Of a stretch of DNA of 64,000 bases, positions 33,734 to 45,230 are shown one piece after another. Both the position numbers and the translations under genes were made by a program. The stretch comes from Youhaiella tibetensis. GTDB taxonomy: Bacteria > Pseudomonadota > Alphaproteobacteria > Rhizobiales > Devosiaceae. Below the pieces are notes generated by a model. That model searched no databases. It saw only the letters and a program-made list of their open reading frames with translations, and was not told the origin of the DNA. The stretch is taken from the NCBI RefSeq assembly GCF_008000755.1, contig NZ_CP041690.1, positions 2,915,260-2,979,259 of the forward strand, given 5' to 3'. Position 1 is the stretch's first letter, and each line of letters starts with the position of its first letter.

Positions 33734-35021
33734 GGCGCGGGAAGATCGACACGTCGATGCGGGCCGCCGCGTAAGCCGTGCGCCAGAGCGCCAGCGACCA
33801 CACCGTTATGGCGATGAGCGCGGCCACGGAAGCCCCAATCAGCCCCCATACCGGCACCAGCAGCAGGTTGGCCGTGAACAACGTTACCATCCCCAGCCCG
33901 ATTGACGGCAGGCTGGCATAGGGCCGGTCGTGGATGGAAAGCACGAGCGAGGCCGGCCCGAACACCGAACGCACCACCGAGGCCAGGCACAGCAGCGCCA
34001 GCGGAATTGCGCCCGCGGTGAACTTGGGCCCGAAGAGCATCAGCGCGAACGGCCCGCCCACGGCCATGATCACGAACAGCACGAACGAAAGGCCCGTCGC
34101 CACCAGGTTGGCGTCGCCGACCTTGCGGTTGAAGCCCTCCCTGTCGCTCTTGGCCTCGGCCTCGAACATGTCGGGCACCGTGACCGCATAAACGGCCGCC
34201 ACGCCGAACGAGACCAGGCTGAAAAGGCGCGTGCAGACGCCGAATATGGCCAGGTCCTCGCGGCTCAGATGCCCGGAGAGCAACAGCAGGTCGATATCGA
34301 AGAAGAAGTCCGTGGCGATGCCGATCAGCACCCATGGCGCCGCGAAACGCCACCAGCGCCGCACCTGCGCGGGCGCGGGCTCGACATCGGTCGGCAGCTT
34401 GCGCGCCGTGGCCACCACGAAGCCGAACTGCACCAACGCAATGACGAAGCAGAGCCCGGCGAACACCGCCATCATCTGGGAGAAACCCTGGCTCGGCTCC
34501 ACCAGCGCCAGGCAGATGAGAAACGCCGAGATCGCCGCGATCGGCCGGAAGAGCGATTCCGAGAAATAACCGGCGAGCGGCCGCTTGAGGCCGACCAGCA
34601 CCGCGCAGCTCACGTAGACGGTCGAGGCGCTGAGCGCCAGCACCACCGTGGGCACCCAATGGCTCTTGAGCACTTCGCCCGGCTCGCCGATGAAGCCGAC
34701 GAAGGGCCAGGCCAGTATGCCGACGGCCAGTGCCACCAGCACGATGTGCCCATAGGCGCGCAGCAGGAAAGCGCGCAGCGAGCGCCCGTCCCCCTTGGCG
34801 CGATATTCCGACGCGAAATAGGCCCCGATGGTCTGGAAGCCCAGCGGCATGACCATCGCGATCAGGTTCGTGGAGGCCACGATGATGAGATACTCGCCCA
34901 GAGTTCCCGCACCCCAGGCGCGCGCGATCCCCGCCTGGGCGAGGAACGTGATGCCGGCGCCAGAAAGGCGCGCTCCGAAGATGACTGCGGATTGGGAAAC
35001 CAGCCGCCGAAAAAGGCTCAT
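33699..35021 (-). CDS. Polysaccharide flippase (Wzx/MOP superfamily)
   Basis: A 440-residue inner-membrane protein with 12-14 hydrophobic helices. The N-terminal LVSQSAVIFGARLSGAGITF and the overall spacing match oligosaccharide flippases of the MOP superfamily (RfbX/Wzx/MviN-like). It should move lipid-linked saccharides or a similar lipid across the inner membrane. The start overlaps the upstream FemAB-like gene as ATGA, so both are made together. No glycosyltransferase or polymerase gene is adjacent. Confidence 0.85.
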   Translation of the reverse strand: MSLFRRLVSQSAVIFGARLSGAGITFLAQAGIARAWGAGTLGEYLIIVASTNLIAMVMPLGFQTIGAYFASEYRAKGDGRSLRAFLLRAYGHIVLVALAVGILAWPFVGFIGEPGEVLKSHWVPTVVLALSASTVYVSCAVLVGLKRPLAGYFSESLFRPIAAISAFLICLALVEPSQGFSQMMAVFAGLCFVIALVQFGFVVATARKLPTDVEPAPAQVRRWWRFAAPWVLIGIATDFFFDIDLLLLSGHLSREDLAIFGVCTRLFSLVSFGVAAVYAVTVPDMFEAEAKSDREGFNRKVGDANLVATGLSFVLFVIMAVGGPFALMLFGPKFTAGAIPLALLCLASVVRSVFGPASLVLSIHDRPYASLPSIGLGMVTLFTANLLLVPVWGLIGASVAALIAITVWSLALWRTAYAAARIDVSIFPRLRALQAASTSA

Positions 35022-36178
35022 GCGCTATCCTCGTTGCGCGCCTGATCAGGCTTTGCGCGATCCGACCGTATCCGGTCCGCCAGTCGACGGAGATGCTGCA
35101 CTGCGTCACGTGCGGCAAACGCGCCCAGTCCCAGCATCAGTGGTACGGGCGCCGAAGCGAAGTTGGCGACCTGCGGCACGGGGGCAATCACCCCCGCGTC
35201 ACCGACCATCCCCTTCTTAAACTGATGGAGACCCTGAAATCCGTCGGTCCCTCCTAAATCATACCAGCGGGCGCGCGTGTTATCGCGCAGCCAGCGGATG
35301 ATGTGCCAGTGCATGAAGTACCCGGCGCGCAGCGGCAGCGCCCTGTCGTTGGTGGCTCCGTAAAGGTAGACGGCACGGTCGCCGGCCTTGAAGATGATGG
35401 CCCCGCCAACCGTCTCCTCCCCCTGCCGGACGAAGAACAGTTCGGGCCGCAGCGCCTCGTCCTCGATCGCCATGAGCCCGGCGACGGTTTCGTAGGCCGA
35501 ATGGTCGGGGAATTTCTTGCGGTCGGTCATCGCCAGGTAGAGCGCATCGAACTCGGGCAGGCGCGAGGCGGGCGCATGCTCGAAGACGAGTTCCTGCTTC
35601 TCGGACTTGTTGAGGTGATAGCGCCACTTCTGGTGGAAGCTCTTGCGCTGCTCGGCATCCGTGAGGCGCAGGTTGACGATGTACCGGTTGGGAAACAGTA
35701 GCGCCGAACCCTTGCGGAAGCCGCGCTGCCAGAGAAACTCGGATTCGGAGTTGACCGGCGTCAGCGACGCGCGCGGCAGTACCGAGAGCATCAGCTTGCG
35801 CTTGTCGGCATATTCGCCGACCAGCGCCTCGATCATGCCCTGATAGATGGCATCCGCGTCCCCGCGCACTTCGTCCCTGAGGAGCGGGCCCCACTTGGAA
35901 ACGGCGATGGCGCCCAGTCGCAGCGGCAGGGGCTGGATCATGACCAGCACGCCGCCAACCACCTCGCCATGCAGGCGGAACAGCAGCGCCTCGTGCTCGA
36001 CCGAGGGCCAGCGGGTCCTGGCAAAGACGTAGAGCTGCTCCTGGCACACGCCGTCGAAATGGGTGGCGATCCGGTCCCAGGCTTCTCCGCTCACGCGCTC
36101 GACCGACAGGTCGGCCCGGCGCGGCGCCGCCTGGCGCGGCGCGTCGGATTGGGTCGCATGTTCGGCTGCCAGTGTCAC
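35018..36178 (-). CDS. FemAB-like aminoacyl/acyltransferase
   Basis: A 386-residue double-GNAT protein of the FemAB/Acetyltransf_6 group. KSFHQKWRYHLNKSEKQELVFE begins the second domain, and VYLYGATNDRALPLRAGYFMHW with RARWYDLGGTDGF is the characteristic FemAB motif. In Firmicutes such enzymes add amino acids to lipid II; in Proteobacteria relatives are tied to exopolysaccharide or PEP-CTERM loci. The start is GTG with GGAGGGCAACC upstream. Coupling to a flippase gene suggests it modifies the lipid-linked substrate before export. Substrate unknown. Confidence 0.8.
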   Translation of the reverse strand: MTLAAEHATQSDAPRQAAPRRADLSVERVSGEAWDRIATHFDGVCQEQLYVFARTRWPSVEHEALLFRLHGEVVGGVLVMIQPLPLRLGAIAVSKWGPLLRDEVRGDADAIYQGMIEALVGEYADKRKLMLSVLPRASLTPVNSESEFLWQRGFRKGSALLFPNRYIVNLRLTDAEQRKSFHQKWRYHLNKSEKQELVFEHAPASRLPEFDALYLAMTDRKKFPDHSAYETVAGLMAIEDEALRPELFFVRQGEETVGGAIIFKAGDRAVYLYGATNDRALPLRAGYFMHWHIIRWLRDNTRARWYDLGGTDGFQGLHQFKKGMVGDAGVIAPVPQVANFASAPVPLMLGLGAFAARDAVQHLRRLADRIRSDRAKPDQARNEDSA

Positions 36179-36293
36179 GGTTGCCCTCCGGCCAGTTGCA
36201 TCTGGTCGGCACGCTACCCGCGGGCGGTGAGCAAATCCTATAGCGAGCCGGTAAAACCCGCCCTTTCTATCGCCTTGGTTACGAAACCGTTGG

Positions 36294-36965
36294 CTAGAAG
36301 AACGGGATCACCGGCAGGGTGTGGCCGAGCAGCTGGTCGATGCCGTGATAGACCATACGCACTGCCACATAGAGGATGATGACGAGGCCGATCCACGAGA
36401 TCCAGCGGTACTTGTGGAGGAGCCCGGCGATCAGAGAAGCGGCGACACCCATCAGGATGACCGAGAGCGCCAGACCGAAGATCAGGGCCTCCAGATGGTG
36501 CTGAGCCGCGCCGGCGACGGCCAGCACGTTGTCGAGCGACATCGAGACGTCGGCGATTATGATCTGCCAGACTGCCTGGCGCAGGGTCTTGCGCGGCGCC
36601 TTGCCGGCAATCTTGCCGTCGGCATTCTGGTCTTCGTTCGCCAGGGCCTCCTGGGCCTCGTGCTCTTCCTCGTGGCTGACCGTGAGTTCGCGGTACATCT
36701 TCCAGCACACCCAGAGCAGCAGCAGGCCACCGGCGACCAGCAGGCCGCCGCCGAGAGAGAGCAACTGGGTGGTGATGAGGGCGAACCCGATACGCAGCAC
36801 CGTCGCCGCGATGATGCCTATGAGGATCGCCTTCTGGCGGATCTCTTTGTCGAGCCCGGCTGCCGCCAGGCCGATCACGACGGCATTGTCGCCGGCGAGT
36901 ACGAGATCGATGAGGATGACTTGGATGAACGCGGACACCATCGAATAGTCTAGACCGAAAGGCAT
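36294..36965 (-). CDS. TerC-family membrane protein
   Basis: A 223-residue protein with about seven helices. The duplicated acidic motif is present as LIDLVLAGDNAVVIGLA and ADVSMSLDNVLAVAG, typical of TerC/YjbE proteins implicated in metal (Mn) efflux or metalation of exported proteins. A charged cytoplasmic loop (about 105-135, EEEHEAQEALANEDQ) separates the halves. GGGGAG is its ribosome-binding site. A terminator-like hairpin lies only 18 nt before the ATG, so attenuation is possible. Confidence 0.87.
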   Translation of the reverse strand: MPFGLDYSMVSAFIQVILIDLVLAGDNAVVIGLAAAGLDKEIRQKAILIGIIAATVLRIGFALITTQLLSLGGGLLVAGGLLLLWVCWKMYRELTVSHEEEHEAQEALANEDQNADGKIAGKAPRKTLRQAVWQIIIADVSMSLDNVLAVAGAAQHHLEALIFGLALSVILMGVAASLIAGLLHKYRWISWIGLVIILYVAVRMVYHGIDQLLGHTLPVIPFF

Positions 36966-36982
36966 CCGGCAAATCTCCCCAC

Positions 36983-37007
36983 AAAAAACAGGCGGCAAAA
37001 GCCGCTG
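36983..37007 (-). terminator. Terminator or attenuator between denD and terC
   Basis: On the minus strand CAGCGGC (37007-37001) pairs with GCCGCCTG (36996-36989, one bulge) around TTTT and is followed by TTTTTT. It may end the denD transcript, but its closeness to the terC start leaves no room for a promoter between them. Confidence 0.65.
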
Positions 37008-37061
37008 GCGGCTATGTGGTGAACCCTCGCGCAAATGTGAAGGGGGCCATCGGGAAAAATT

Positions 37062-38042
37062 TCACGATACGAACCCTTGCTCGCGCGCGTACTGCTCGAC
37101 GAACGTCCGGGCGTCCCTGTCGGGAGTAATCCCCAGCCCGGCCGCACGGGCGCTCGAGACCTCCGCCGGCCAGCTGCGCACCATCGGCAGGACTTTCGGA
37201 TCGTCCCGGAACGTCACGCGTCGCCGCGCCTCGGGCCCGGCGATCTCCTCGAGGGCATCGAGCATTTCACGCACCGTCACCTGCACCGCCGGCAGCACCA
37301 GCGCCCGAGGCCAGCCGAAGGTCTCGGTCGGCAGGTCATGGACCTGCAGGATCGTCTCGATGAGCCTGCCCGGCGACATCAGCGCGATGGGCACGTCGTC
37401 CGGCACCGGGCAGACGGTCTCGCGCCCGGCCAGCGGCTCGCGGATGACCGCCGATATGAACGAGGAGTTGGCCAGGTTCGCCTTGCCGGGCCGCACCGCG
37501 ATCGTCGGGAAGCGCAGCGCCCGCCCGTCGATGAGGCGCCGGCGGTCATAATCTCCGATGAGGTATTCGCAGCAAAGCTTCTGCACGCCATAGGACGACA
37601 TCGGCGTGGGAATGGTCGCATCGCTCACATGCGTCGCCTGCGGCCCGCCATAGACCGCGAGCGAGGAGGCGAAAAGCAGCTTGGGCCGGCGTCCGCTCTC
37701 CGCCGCCAGGTCGAGGAGCGTCCGCGTGCCGTCGAGGTTGACGCGCAGTCCCAGTTGCAGGTCGGCCTCCGCCCCGCCGCTCACCACCGACGCCAGGTGG
37801 AAGATCGTGTCGGGGGTCCCATCGAGCGCATCGGCGAGCACCGCCCGCTCCGTGACGTCGCCTGTCACGATGCGCACGCGCGCGTCGGCCAGCGGGCGCT
37901 CGGGCGCCACCTGGTCGAGGATGGTCACCCGGTCGACGGCCCGCCGGACCCCGTTCTGGTCCACCATATCGTTGCGCGCCAGAACCGCCTCGGCCAGCCG
38001 GTAGCCTATGAAACCGGCGCCGCCCGTGATCACCACATGCAT
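37062..38042 (-). CDS. denD: D-erythronate dehydrogenase-like SDR
   Basis: A 326-residue extended short-chain dehydrogenase. GGAGFIGYRLAEAVL binds NAD, and SYGVQKLCCEYL is the YxxxK active site, with SSLAVYGG as the catalytic serine strand. Length and the segments FHLASVVSGGAEAD and RALRFPTIAVRPGKANLANSSF fit D-erythronate dehydrogenase (DenD), which oxidises D-erythronate to 2-keto-D-erythronate. The other den/otn genes are absent here, so the substrate is less certain. The ATG follows GGGAGGTTCAT. Confidence 0.78.
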   Translation of the reverse strand: MHVVITGGAGFIGYRLAEAVLARNDMVDQNGVRRAVDRVTILDQVAPERPLADARVRIVTGDVTERAVLADALDGTPDTIFHLASVVSGGAEADLQLGLRVNLDGTRTLLDLAAESGRRPKLLFASSLAVYGGPQATHVSDATIPTPMSSYGVQKLCCEYLIGDYDRRRLIDGRALRFPTIAVRPGKANLANSSFISAVIREPLAGRETVCPVPDDVPIALMSPGRLIETILQVHDLPTETFGWPRALVLPAVQVTVREMLDALEEIAGPEARRRVTFRDDPKVLPMVRSWPAEVSSARAAGLGITPDRDARTFVEQYAREQGFVS

Positions 38043-38210
38043 ATGAACCTCCCTGCTTCCTACAATCTTCCATACCAGTTACGAAAAAAGGCAAGGCAAA
38101 AACCGCCGCGGCCCCTCACCGCCTGTTGATTTGGTGCAAAGCCCACGGCACCTTACGGATGGGTTCGGCGAAGCGGGAAGTGCGAGCGGGACTATAGGGT
38201 TGGAGAGCGC

Positions 38211-39314
38211 ATGAGCGCTTACATACTGCGACGTCTCCTGCTGATGATTCCGACTGTGTTCGGCATCATGGCCGTCACTTTCATCGTCGTTCAGTTCGCC
38301 CCCGGCGGTCCTGTCGAACAGGCCATCGCCCGCATGAGCGGCACCGCCGTATCGGCGACCTCGAGCGTCTCGGGCAGCCAACAGGGCGATTTTGCCGGCC
38401 AGGGCCAGACCAGCGAGAGCGACAAGGCCTCCCTCTATCGCGGCTCGCGCGGCCTGAGCCCGCAGCTCGTGGCCCAGCTCGAAAAGCAGTTCGGCTTCGA
38501 CAAGCCCCCGCTCGAACGCTTCGGCCAGATGCTCTGGAACTACCTGCGCTTCGATTTCGGCAAGAGCTATTACCGCGACATCTCGGTGATCGACCTCATC
38601 AAGGAAAAGATGCCGGTGTCGATTTCGCTGGGCCTGTGGATGACGCTGCTCGGCTACGGCATCTCCATTCCCCTCGGCATCGCCAAGGCCGTCCGCGACG
38701 GCTCACGCTTCGACGTCTGGACATCGGGCGTCATCATCGTGGGCTACGCGCTGCCGAGTTTCCTCGTGGGCATTCTGCTCATCGTGCTGTTCTCGGGCGG
38801 CAGCTTCCTGAGCTGGTTCCCGCTGCGCGGGCTCACGTCGGACAATTTCGCCCAGCTCTCCTGGCCCATGAAGATCGCCGACTACTTCTGGCACCTCGCG
38901 CTGCCCATCACCGCCATGGCCGTCGGCAGCTTCGCCACGCTGACCCTGCTCACCAAGAACTCGTTCCTCGAGGAAGTGCGCAAGCAATACGTCACCACCG
39001 CGCGCGCCAAGGGCCTGTCGGACAACCAGATTCTCTACCGGCACGTCTTCCGCAACGCCATGCTGCTGATCATCGCCAGCTTCCCGGCAGCGTTCGTGGG
39101 CGCCTTCTTCTCCGGGTCGCTGCTGATCGAGACCATGTTCTCGCTCGATGGCCTGGGCCTGCTCGGCTTCGAATCCGTTCTCAACCGCGACTATCCGGTC
39201 GTCTTCGCCACCCTCTACATCTTCTCCGTGCTGGGCCTGATCATCACCCTCATCTCCGATCTCACCTATATGTGGATCGACCCCCGCATCGATTTCGAAA
39301 AGCGCGGGGCCTGA
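38211..39314 (+). CDS. yejB: Peptide ABC transporter permease YejB
   Basis: A 367-residue inner-membrane permease. MSAYILRRLLLMIPTVFGIM and the long periplasmic insertion (about 45-105) are typical of YejB, longer than DppB. The EAA loop is RKQYVTTARAKGLSDNQILY. It forms a heterodimer with YejE to import oligopeptides (and microcin C in enterics). It is the first gene of yejB-yejE-yejF-yejA; the next start lies 1 nt beyond its stop. Confidence 0.93.
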   Translation: MSAYILRRLLLMIPTVFGIMAVTFIVVQFAPGGPVEQAIARMSGTAVSATSSVSGSQQGDFAGQGQTSESDKASLYRGSRGLSPQLVAQLEKQFGFDKPPLERFGQMLWNYLRFDFGKSYYRDISVIDLIKEKMPVSISLGLWMTLLGYGISIPLGIAKAVRDGSRFDVWTSGVIIVGYALPSFLVGILLIVLFSGGSFLSWFPLRGLTSDNFAQLSWPMKIADYFWHLALPITAMAVGSFATLTLLTKNSFLEEVRKQYVTTARAKGLSDNQILYRHVFRNAMLLIIASFPAAFVGAFFSGSLLIETMFSLDGLGLLGFESVLNRDYPVVFATLYIFSVLGLIITLISDLTYMWIDPRIDFEKRGA

Positions 39315-39315
39315 C

Positions 39316-40496
39316 ATGCGCTTCGTCACCGCCGGCCTCGCTCCGCTCCACTTCCAGGCCTACGCACCGCCCGACGCCGTCGTCGCCGCCCCGGCCCCGC
39401 CGCGCTCGCGGCTTTCCCCCATCAACCAGCGGCGCCTCGCCAATTTCCGCCGCAACCGGCGCGGCGTCTGGTCGCTGTGGATCTTTCTCGTCCTCTTCGT
39501 GGTCACGCTCTTCGCCGAGGTCATCGCCAACGATCGGCCGATCATCGCCTTCTACAAGGGCGAACTGCTCGTCCCCGCTTTCGTGGATTACCCCGAAGCC
39601 AAGTTCGGAGGCTTCCTCGCCGTCACCAATTTCCGCGACCAGGTGAACCAGGACGAGATCAACGCCAACGGCTGGATGCTCTGGCCGCCGATCCGCTTCT
39701 CCTATTCCACCGTCGACGACTCCCTCTCGATACCGGTCCCCTCCCCGCCATCGTGGATGCTCACGCCCGAGGTCAACTGCGCCCGCTTCCCGCAAGGGGT
39801 CGATGACCCCAACTGCAACTGGGGCAACTGGCACTGGCTGGGAACCGACGACCAGGGACGCGACGTGCTGGCGCGCCTCATCTACGGCTTCCGCATCTCG
39901 GTGCTGTTCGGTCTGACGCTCACGATATTCTCGTCGGTCATCGGCATCTTCGCCGGCGCCATCCAGGGCTATTTCGGTGGCTGGGTGGACCTGATCGGCC
40001 AGCGCTTCATCGACATCTGGACCTCCGTTCCCCAGCTCTACCTGCTGCTGATCCTCTCGAGCGTGATCGCGCCCAGCTTCTGGGTGCTCCTGGGCATCCT
40101 GCTGCTGTTCTCATGGGTGGCGCTGGTGGGCGTGGTGCGCGCCGAGTTCCTGCGTGGCCGCAATTTCGAGTACGTCAACGCCGCGCGCGCCCTGGGTGTC
40201 TCGAACGCCACCATCATGTTCCGGCACCTCCTGCCCAACGCCATGGTCTCGACCCTCACCTTCATGCCTTTCCTCCTGTCGGGCTCGGTCACCACCCTCA
40301 CCTCGCTAGATTTCCTCGGCTTCGGCCTGCCCGTCGGCTCGCCCTCGCTGGGCGAACTGCTCTCGCAGGGCAAGGAGAACCTGCAGGCGCCCTGGCTCGG
40401 CATCACCGGGTTCATCACCATTTCGCTCATGCTCAGCCTGCTCGTCTTCATCGGCGAGGCGGTGCGCGACGCCTTCGATCCGCGAAAGACCTTCGG

Positions 40497-40500
<4 letters not shown>
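39316..40500 (+). CDS. yejE: Peptide ABC transporter permease YejE
   Basis: A 394-residue permease with the long N-terminal and periplasmic segments of YejE (LSPINQRRLANFRRNRRGVWS, then the tryptophan-rich NGWMLWPPIRFSYSTVDD). HWLGTDDQGRDVLARLIYG is the conserved start of the permease core, and EFLRGRNFEYVNAARALGVS the EAA loop. It pairs with YejB. Its stop overlaps the yejF start as ATGA. Confidence 0.93.
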
Positions 40501-42101
<1,601 letters not shown>

Positions 42102-42174
42102 CCGGCCGGCCCCTGTTGTGCCGCGCCTGTTCCGTCCTAAAATCAGGGCGAATAGCCCAAGGGAGTGAAATGAC

Positions 42175-44028
42175 ATGAAGGCCCTCGTCTCGATTGCCGG
42201 GTTCGCCATGGCGGCTCTGCTCAGCGTGCCCGCGCTGGCGCAGGCACAACATGGCCCCTGGATGAGCGCCGTCTCGATGATGGGCGAGCCCAAATACAAG
42301 GATGGCTTCGCCCATTTCGACTACGTCAACCCGGACGCTCCCAAGGGCGGCCTGGTGCGCCTGTCGTCCGAGGGGGGCTTCGACACCTTCAACCCCATCC
42401 TGCCCCTGGGCGAACCGGCGGTGGGCATGGGCCTTGTCTACGAAACCCTGATGACGCCCTCGAGCGACGAGGTCTTCACCAAATACGGGCTTCTCGCCGA
42501 GTCCATCGCCTTCCCGCCCGACTATTCGTCGGTCTCCTTCAAGCTCAACCCCAATGCCAAATGGCAGGATGGCGAGCCGGTCACCGCCGAGGACGTGGTG
42601 TGGTCCTTCAACAAGCTCGTCGAGCTCAACCCCACCCGCCAGCAATACTATGCCGACGTCAAAAGCGCCGAGATCACCGGCGACGGCGAGGTGACTTTCA
42701 CCTTCGACAAGACCGGCAACCGCGAACTGCCCCTGATCATGAGCGAAATCCCCGTGATGCCCAAGCACTGGTGGGAGGGCAAGGACGCCAGCGGCAAGCA
42801 GCGCGACATCGGCGCTTCGACGCTCGAAATCCCTGTCGGCTCAGGCCCCTACAAGATCAAATCCTTCACTGCCGGCCGCACTCTCACCTTCGAGCGCGAC
42901 CCCAACTACTGGGGGGCCAACCTGCCGGTGAACATCGGCCAGGATAACTTCGACCAGATCCGCTACGAGTATTTCCGCGACACCGACGTCGAATTCGAAG
43001 CCTTCAAGGGCGACCAGTTCGACTGGTGGGACGAGAACCGCGCCAAGCGCTGGGCCACCAGCTACGACTTCCCCGCCGTCAAGGACGGGCGCGTCATCCA
43101 GGAGATGTTCGAGAACAACTATCGCGACAGCGGCGTGATGGTGGGGTTCATCTACAATCTGCGCCAGGAAAAGTTCAAGGACGAGCGGGTGCGCGAAGCG
43201 CTCAACTACGCCTTCGACTTCGAGGAACTGAACCGCACCCTCTTCTACGGCCAGTACAGCCGCATCAGCTCCTTCTTCTACGGCACCGAACTGGCCGCAC
43301 CCGCAGGCCTGCCCACCGGCAAGGAACTCGAAATCCTCGAGAGCGTGAAGGACAAGATTCCCGCCAGCGTCTTCACCACGCCCTTCGCCAACCCCGTCGC
43401 AGGCGATTCAACCAAGCTGCGCGCCAATCTCAGGCACGCCCTGCAACTGCTCGGCGAAGCCGGCTACAAGCTCAATGGCAACCAGCTCCAGGATGCCAAC
43501 GGCAACCAGCTGTCGTTCGAGATCCTGCTCAACGGCCCTACCATCGAGCCGGTGGCCAGCGCCTTCGCCAACAACCTTAGGAGCATCGGCGTCAACGCCA
43601 ACGTGCGCTCGGTCGATTCGCCCCAGTTCATCAACCGCCTGCGCACCTACGATTTCGATGTGGTCTATAGCGGCTGGGGCCAGACGCTGTCGCCCGGCAA
43701 CGAGCAGCGCTTCTTCTGGGGTTCGGAGGCTGCCAAGCAGCAGGGTTCGCAGAACTATTCGGGCATTTCCGATCCGGGCGTCGACGCGCTCATCGACAAG
43801 ATCGTCTTCGCCACCGACCGGGAAACCCTCGTGGCCGCCACCCACGCGCTCGACCGCGTGCTCCTGGCCCACAATATCGTGGTTCCCAGCTACACCCTGC
43901 GCGCCTCGCGCATCGCACGCTGGAACCGCTTCAGCCACCCGGAAAACCTGCCCGAGTTCTCCATCGGGTTCCCCACCGTCTGGTGGTTCGACAAGGACAA
44001 GGCCGCCCAGACCGGCGGCGCACAGTAG
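42175..44028 (+). CDS. yejA: Periplasmic oligopeptide-binding protein YejA
   Basis: A 617-residue extracellular solute-binding protein (SBP family 5) with a signal peptide ending ALAQA (about residue 24). HFDYVNPDAPKGGLVRL is the characteristic start of YejA-type proteins, and WQDGEPVTAEDVVWSF the family 5 signature. It delivers peptides to YejBE-F. It sits last in the operon, after a 73-nt gap, whereas yejA is first in enterics; the larger gap may allow separate expression. Confidence 0.93.
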   Translation: MKALVSIAGFAMAALLSVPALAQAQHGPWMSAVSMMGEPKYKDGFAHFDYVNPDAPKGGLVRLSSEGGFDTFNPILPLGEPAVGMGLVYETLMTPSSDEVFTKYGLLAESIAFPPDYSSVSFKLNPNAKWQDGEPVTAEDVVWSFNKLVELNPTRQQYYADVKSAEITGDGEVTFTFDKTGNRELPLIMSEIPVMPKHWWEGKDASGKQRDIGASTLEIPVGSGPYKIKSFTAGRTLTFERDPNYWGANLPVNIGQDNFDQIRYEYFRDTDVEFEAFKGDQFDWWDENRAKRWATSYDFPAVKDGRVIQEMFENNYRDSGVMVGFIYNLRQEKFKDERVREALNYAFDFEELNRTLFYGQYSRISSFFYGTELAAPAGLPTGKELEILESVKDKIPASVFTTPFANPVAGDSTKLRANLRHALQLLGEAGYKLNGNQLQDANGNQLSFEILLNGPTIEPVASAFANNLRSIGVNANVRSVDSPQFINRLRTYDFDVVYSGWGQTLSPGNEQRFFWGSEAAKQQGSQNYSGISDPGVDALIDKIVFATDRETLVAATHALDRVLLAHNIVVPSYTLRASRIARWNRFSHPENLPEFSIGFPTVWWFDKDKAAQTGGAQ

Positions 44029-44038
44029 ACGGACCTCT

Positions 44039-44065
44039 CCGGTGGGAGCCCCAGGCTTCCACCGG
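44039..44065 (+). terminator. Hairpin after yejA
   Basis: CCGGTGG (44039-44045) pairs with CCACCGG (44059-44065), and GAGCC/GGCTT inside extend it to a 12-bp stem with a CCA loop. No T run follows. Confidence 0.6.
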
Positions 44066-44170
44066 CATCATTTCAGATTGTGTTCGCGCGCGTCATCGCG
44101 CCTTCGCATGCATCTGCAACACTTTGGGGAGAGACGCCCGGTCCGCCAATGGGATCAAGGACTTAGACGT

Positions 44171-44246
<76 letters not shown>

Positions 44247-44375
44247 GGCTGAACCGCCGGTTCCAACGTGGCGCCTCTCTAGCAAACGTCTTTGTGTCTG
44301 TCCAGCGCTCCACACCACTTTTCCGCCAACGGCGTTTTGCTAGGATAAGTTACGCACAGGAACCGGATTTCCATT

Positions 44376-45227
44376 ATGGATCAAAGTGTTAAAGAGGCTT
44401 CGAGCCTCATTATGATTCCAGTGGACTGGCTTTTGGCCAATTCCATCTCCATCATTTCTGCACTCCTGGTGCTGGTTTTGGGCTGGTATCTGGCCCGCAC
44501 CGCCTCCCGCCTGATCGAAAAGACCATGCCGCGCGCCTATGGTGTGGACAAGAATTTCGTTCCCCTGCTCTCCCAGGTCGCACGTTACGGCATCCTGGTG
44601 TTTGCCATCATCACCGCCCTGAGCATGATCGGCGTCGCCAGCACCTCGATCTATGCAGCCCTCGCCGCGGCGGGCCTGGCCATTGCACTGGCTCTCCAGA
44701 ACACGCTTTCCAACATCGCGGCGGGAATCATGCTGATTCTGCTGCGCCCCATCGCCATCGGCGAATTCATCACCGGCAATGGCGTGGCGGGGGTGGTCGT
44801 CGAGATCGGCCTTTTCGGCACGCGCCTGCGCTCCTCGAACGGGCTTTACGTCTTCACGCCCAACCAGCAGCTCTGGACCTCGGCCATCACCAACCACAGC
44901 CGCGAGCCGCGCCGGCGCATCGACGTCAACGTCTCGATTCCCGATTCGCTCGATATCGCCAAGGCGCGCAAGATTCTCCTGCGCGTCGCCACGGCCGACA
45001 AACGCGTCCTCGTCGATCCGCTTCCCAACGTGCATGTGGATAGCTTTTCGGGCAGCACGGTCGCCATGCAATTGCGGGCCTGGGTGGCCACGCCCGACTA
45101 CCTCGCCACCCTTTACAGCCTCACCGAGGAATCCAAGATCGCCCTCACGCGCGAACTCAACGCCGAGGCCAATCACCAGATCGCCGTCGCTCCGGACCCG
45201 AACGTGCCGAGCCCGGAGACGAACTGA
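44376..45227 (+). CDS. Small-conductance mechanosensitive channel (MscS family)
   Basis: A 283-residue membrane channel with three helices in residues about 20-120. The third, pore-lining helix has the Ala/Gly-rich pattern AALAAAGLAIALALQNTLSN, and RPIAIGEFITGNGVAGVVVE starts the cytoplasmic beta domain. It releases solutes on osmotic downshock. Length matches E. coli MscS (286 residues). It converges with msrA, 3 nt apart. Confidence 0.93.
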   Translation: MDQSVKEASSLIMIPVDWLLANSISIISALLVLVLGWYLARTASRLIEKTMPRAYGVDKNFVPLLSQVARYGILVFAIITALSMIGVASTSIYAALAAAGLAIALALQNTLSNIAAGIMLILLRPIAIGEFITGNGVAGVVVEIGLFGTRLRSSNGLYVFTPNQQLWTSAITNHSREPRRRIDVNVSIPDSLDIAKARKILLRVATADKRVLVDPLPNVHVDSFSGSTVAMQLRAWVATPDYLATLYSLTEESKIALTRELNAEANHQIAVAPDPNVPSPETN

Positions 45228-45230
45228 CCC

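Noticed and set aside
36966-37061. yybP-ykoY manganese riboswitch before terC
   Set aside because: The family context is right, but I cannot find the conserved paired loops of that riboswitch; only a terminator-like hairpin and short competing pairs are visible.
40113-40496. N-terminal extension of YejF
   Set aside because: It overlaps yejE in another frame; the ATGA start overlap at 40497 begins exactly with the first ATPase domain.
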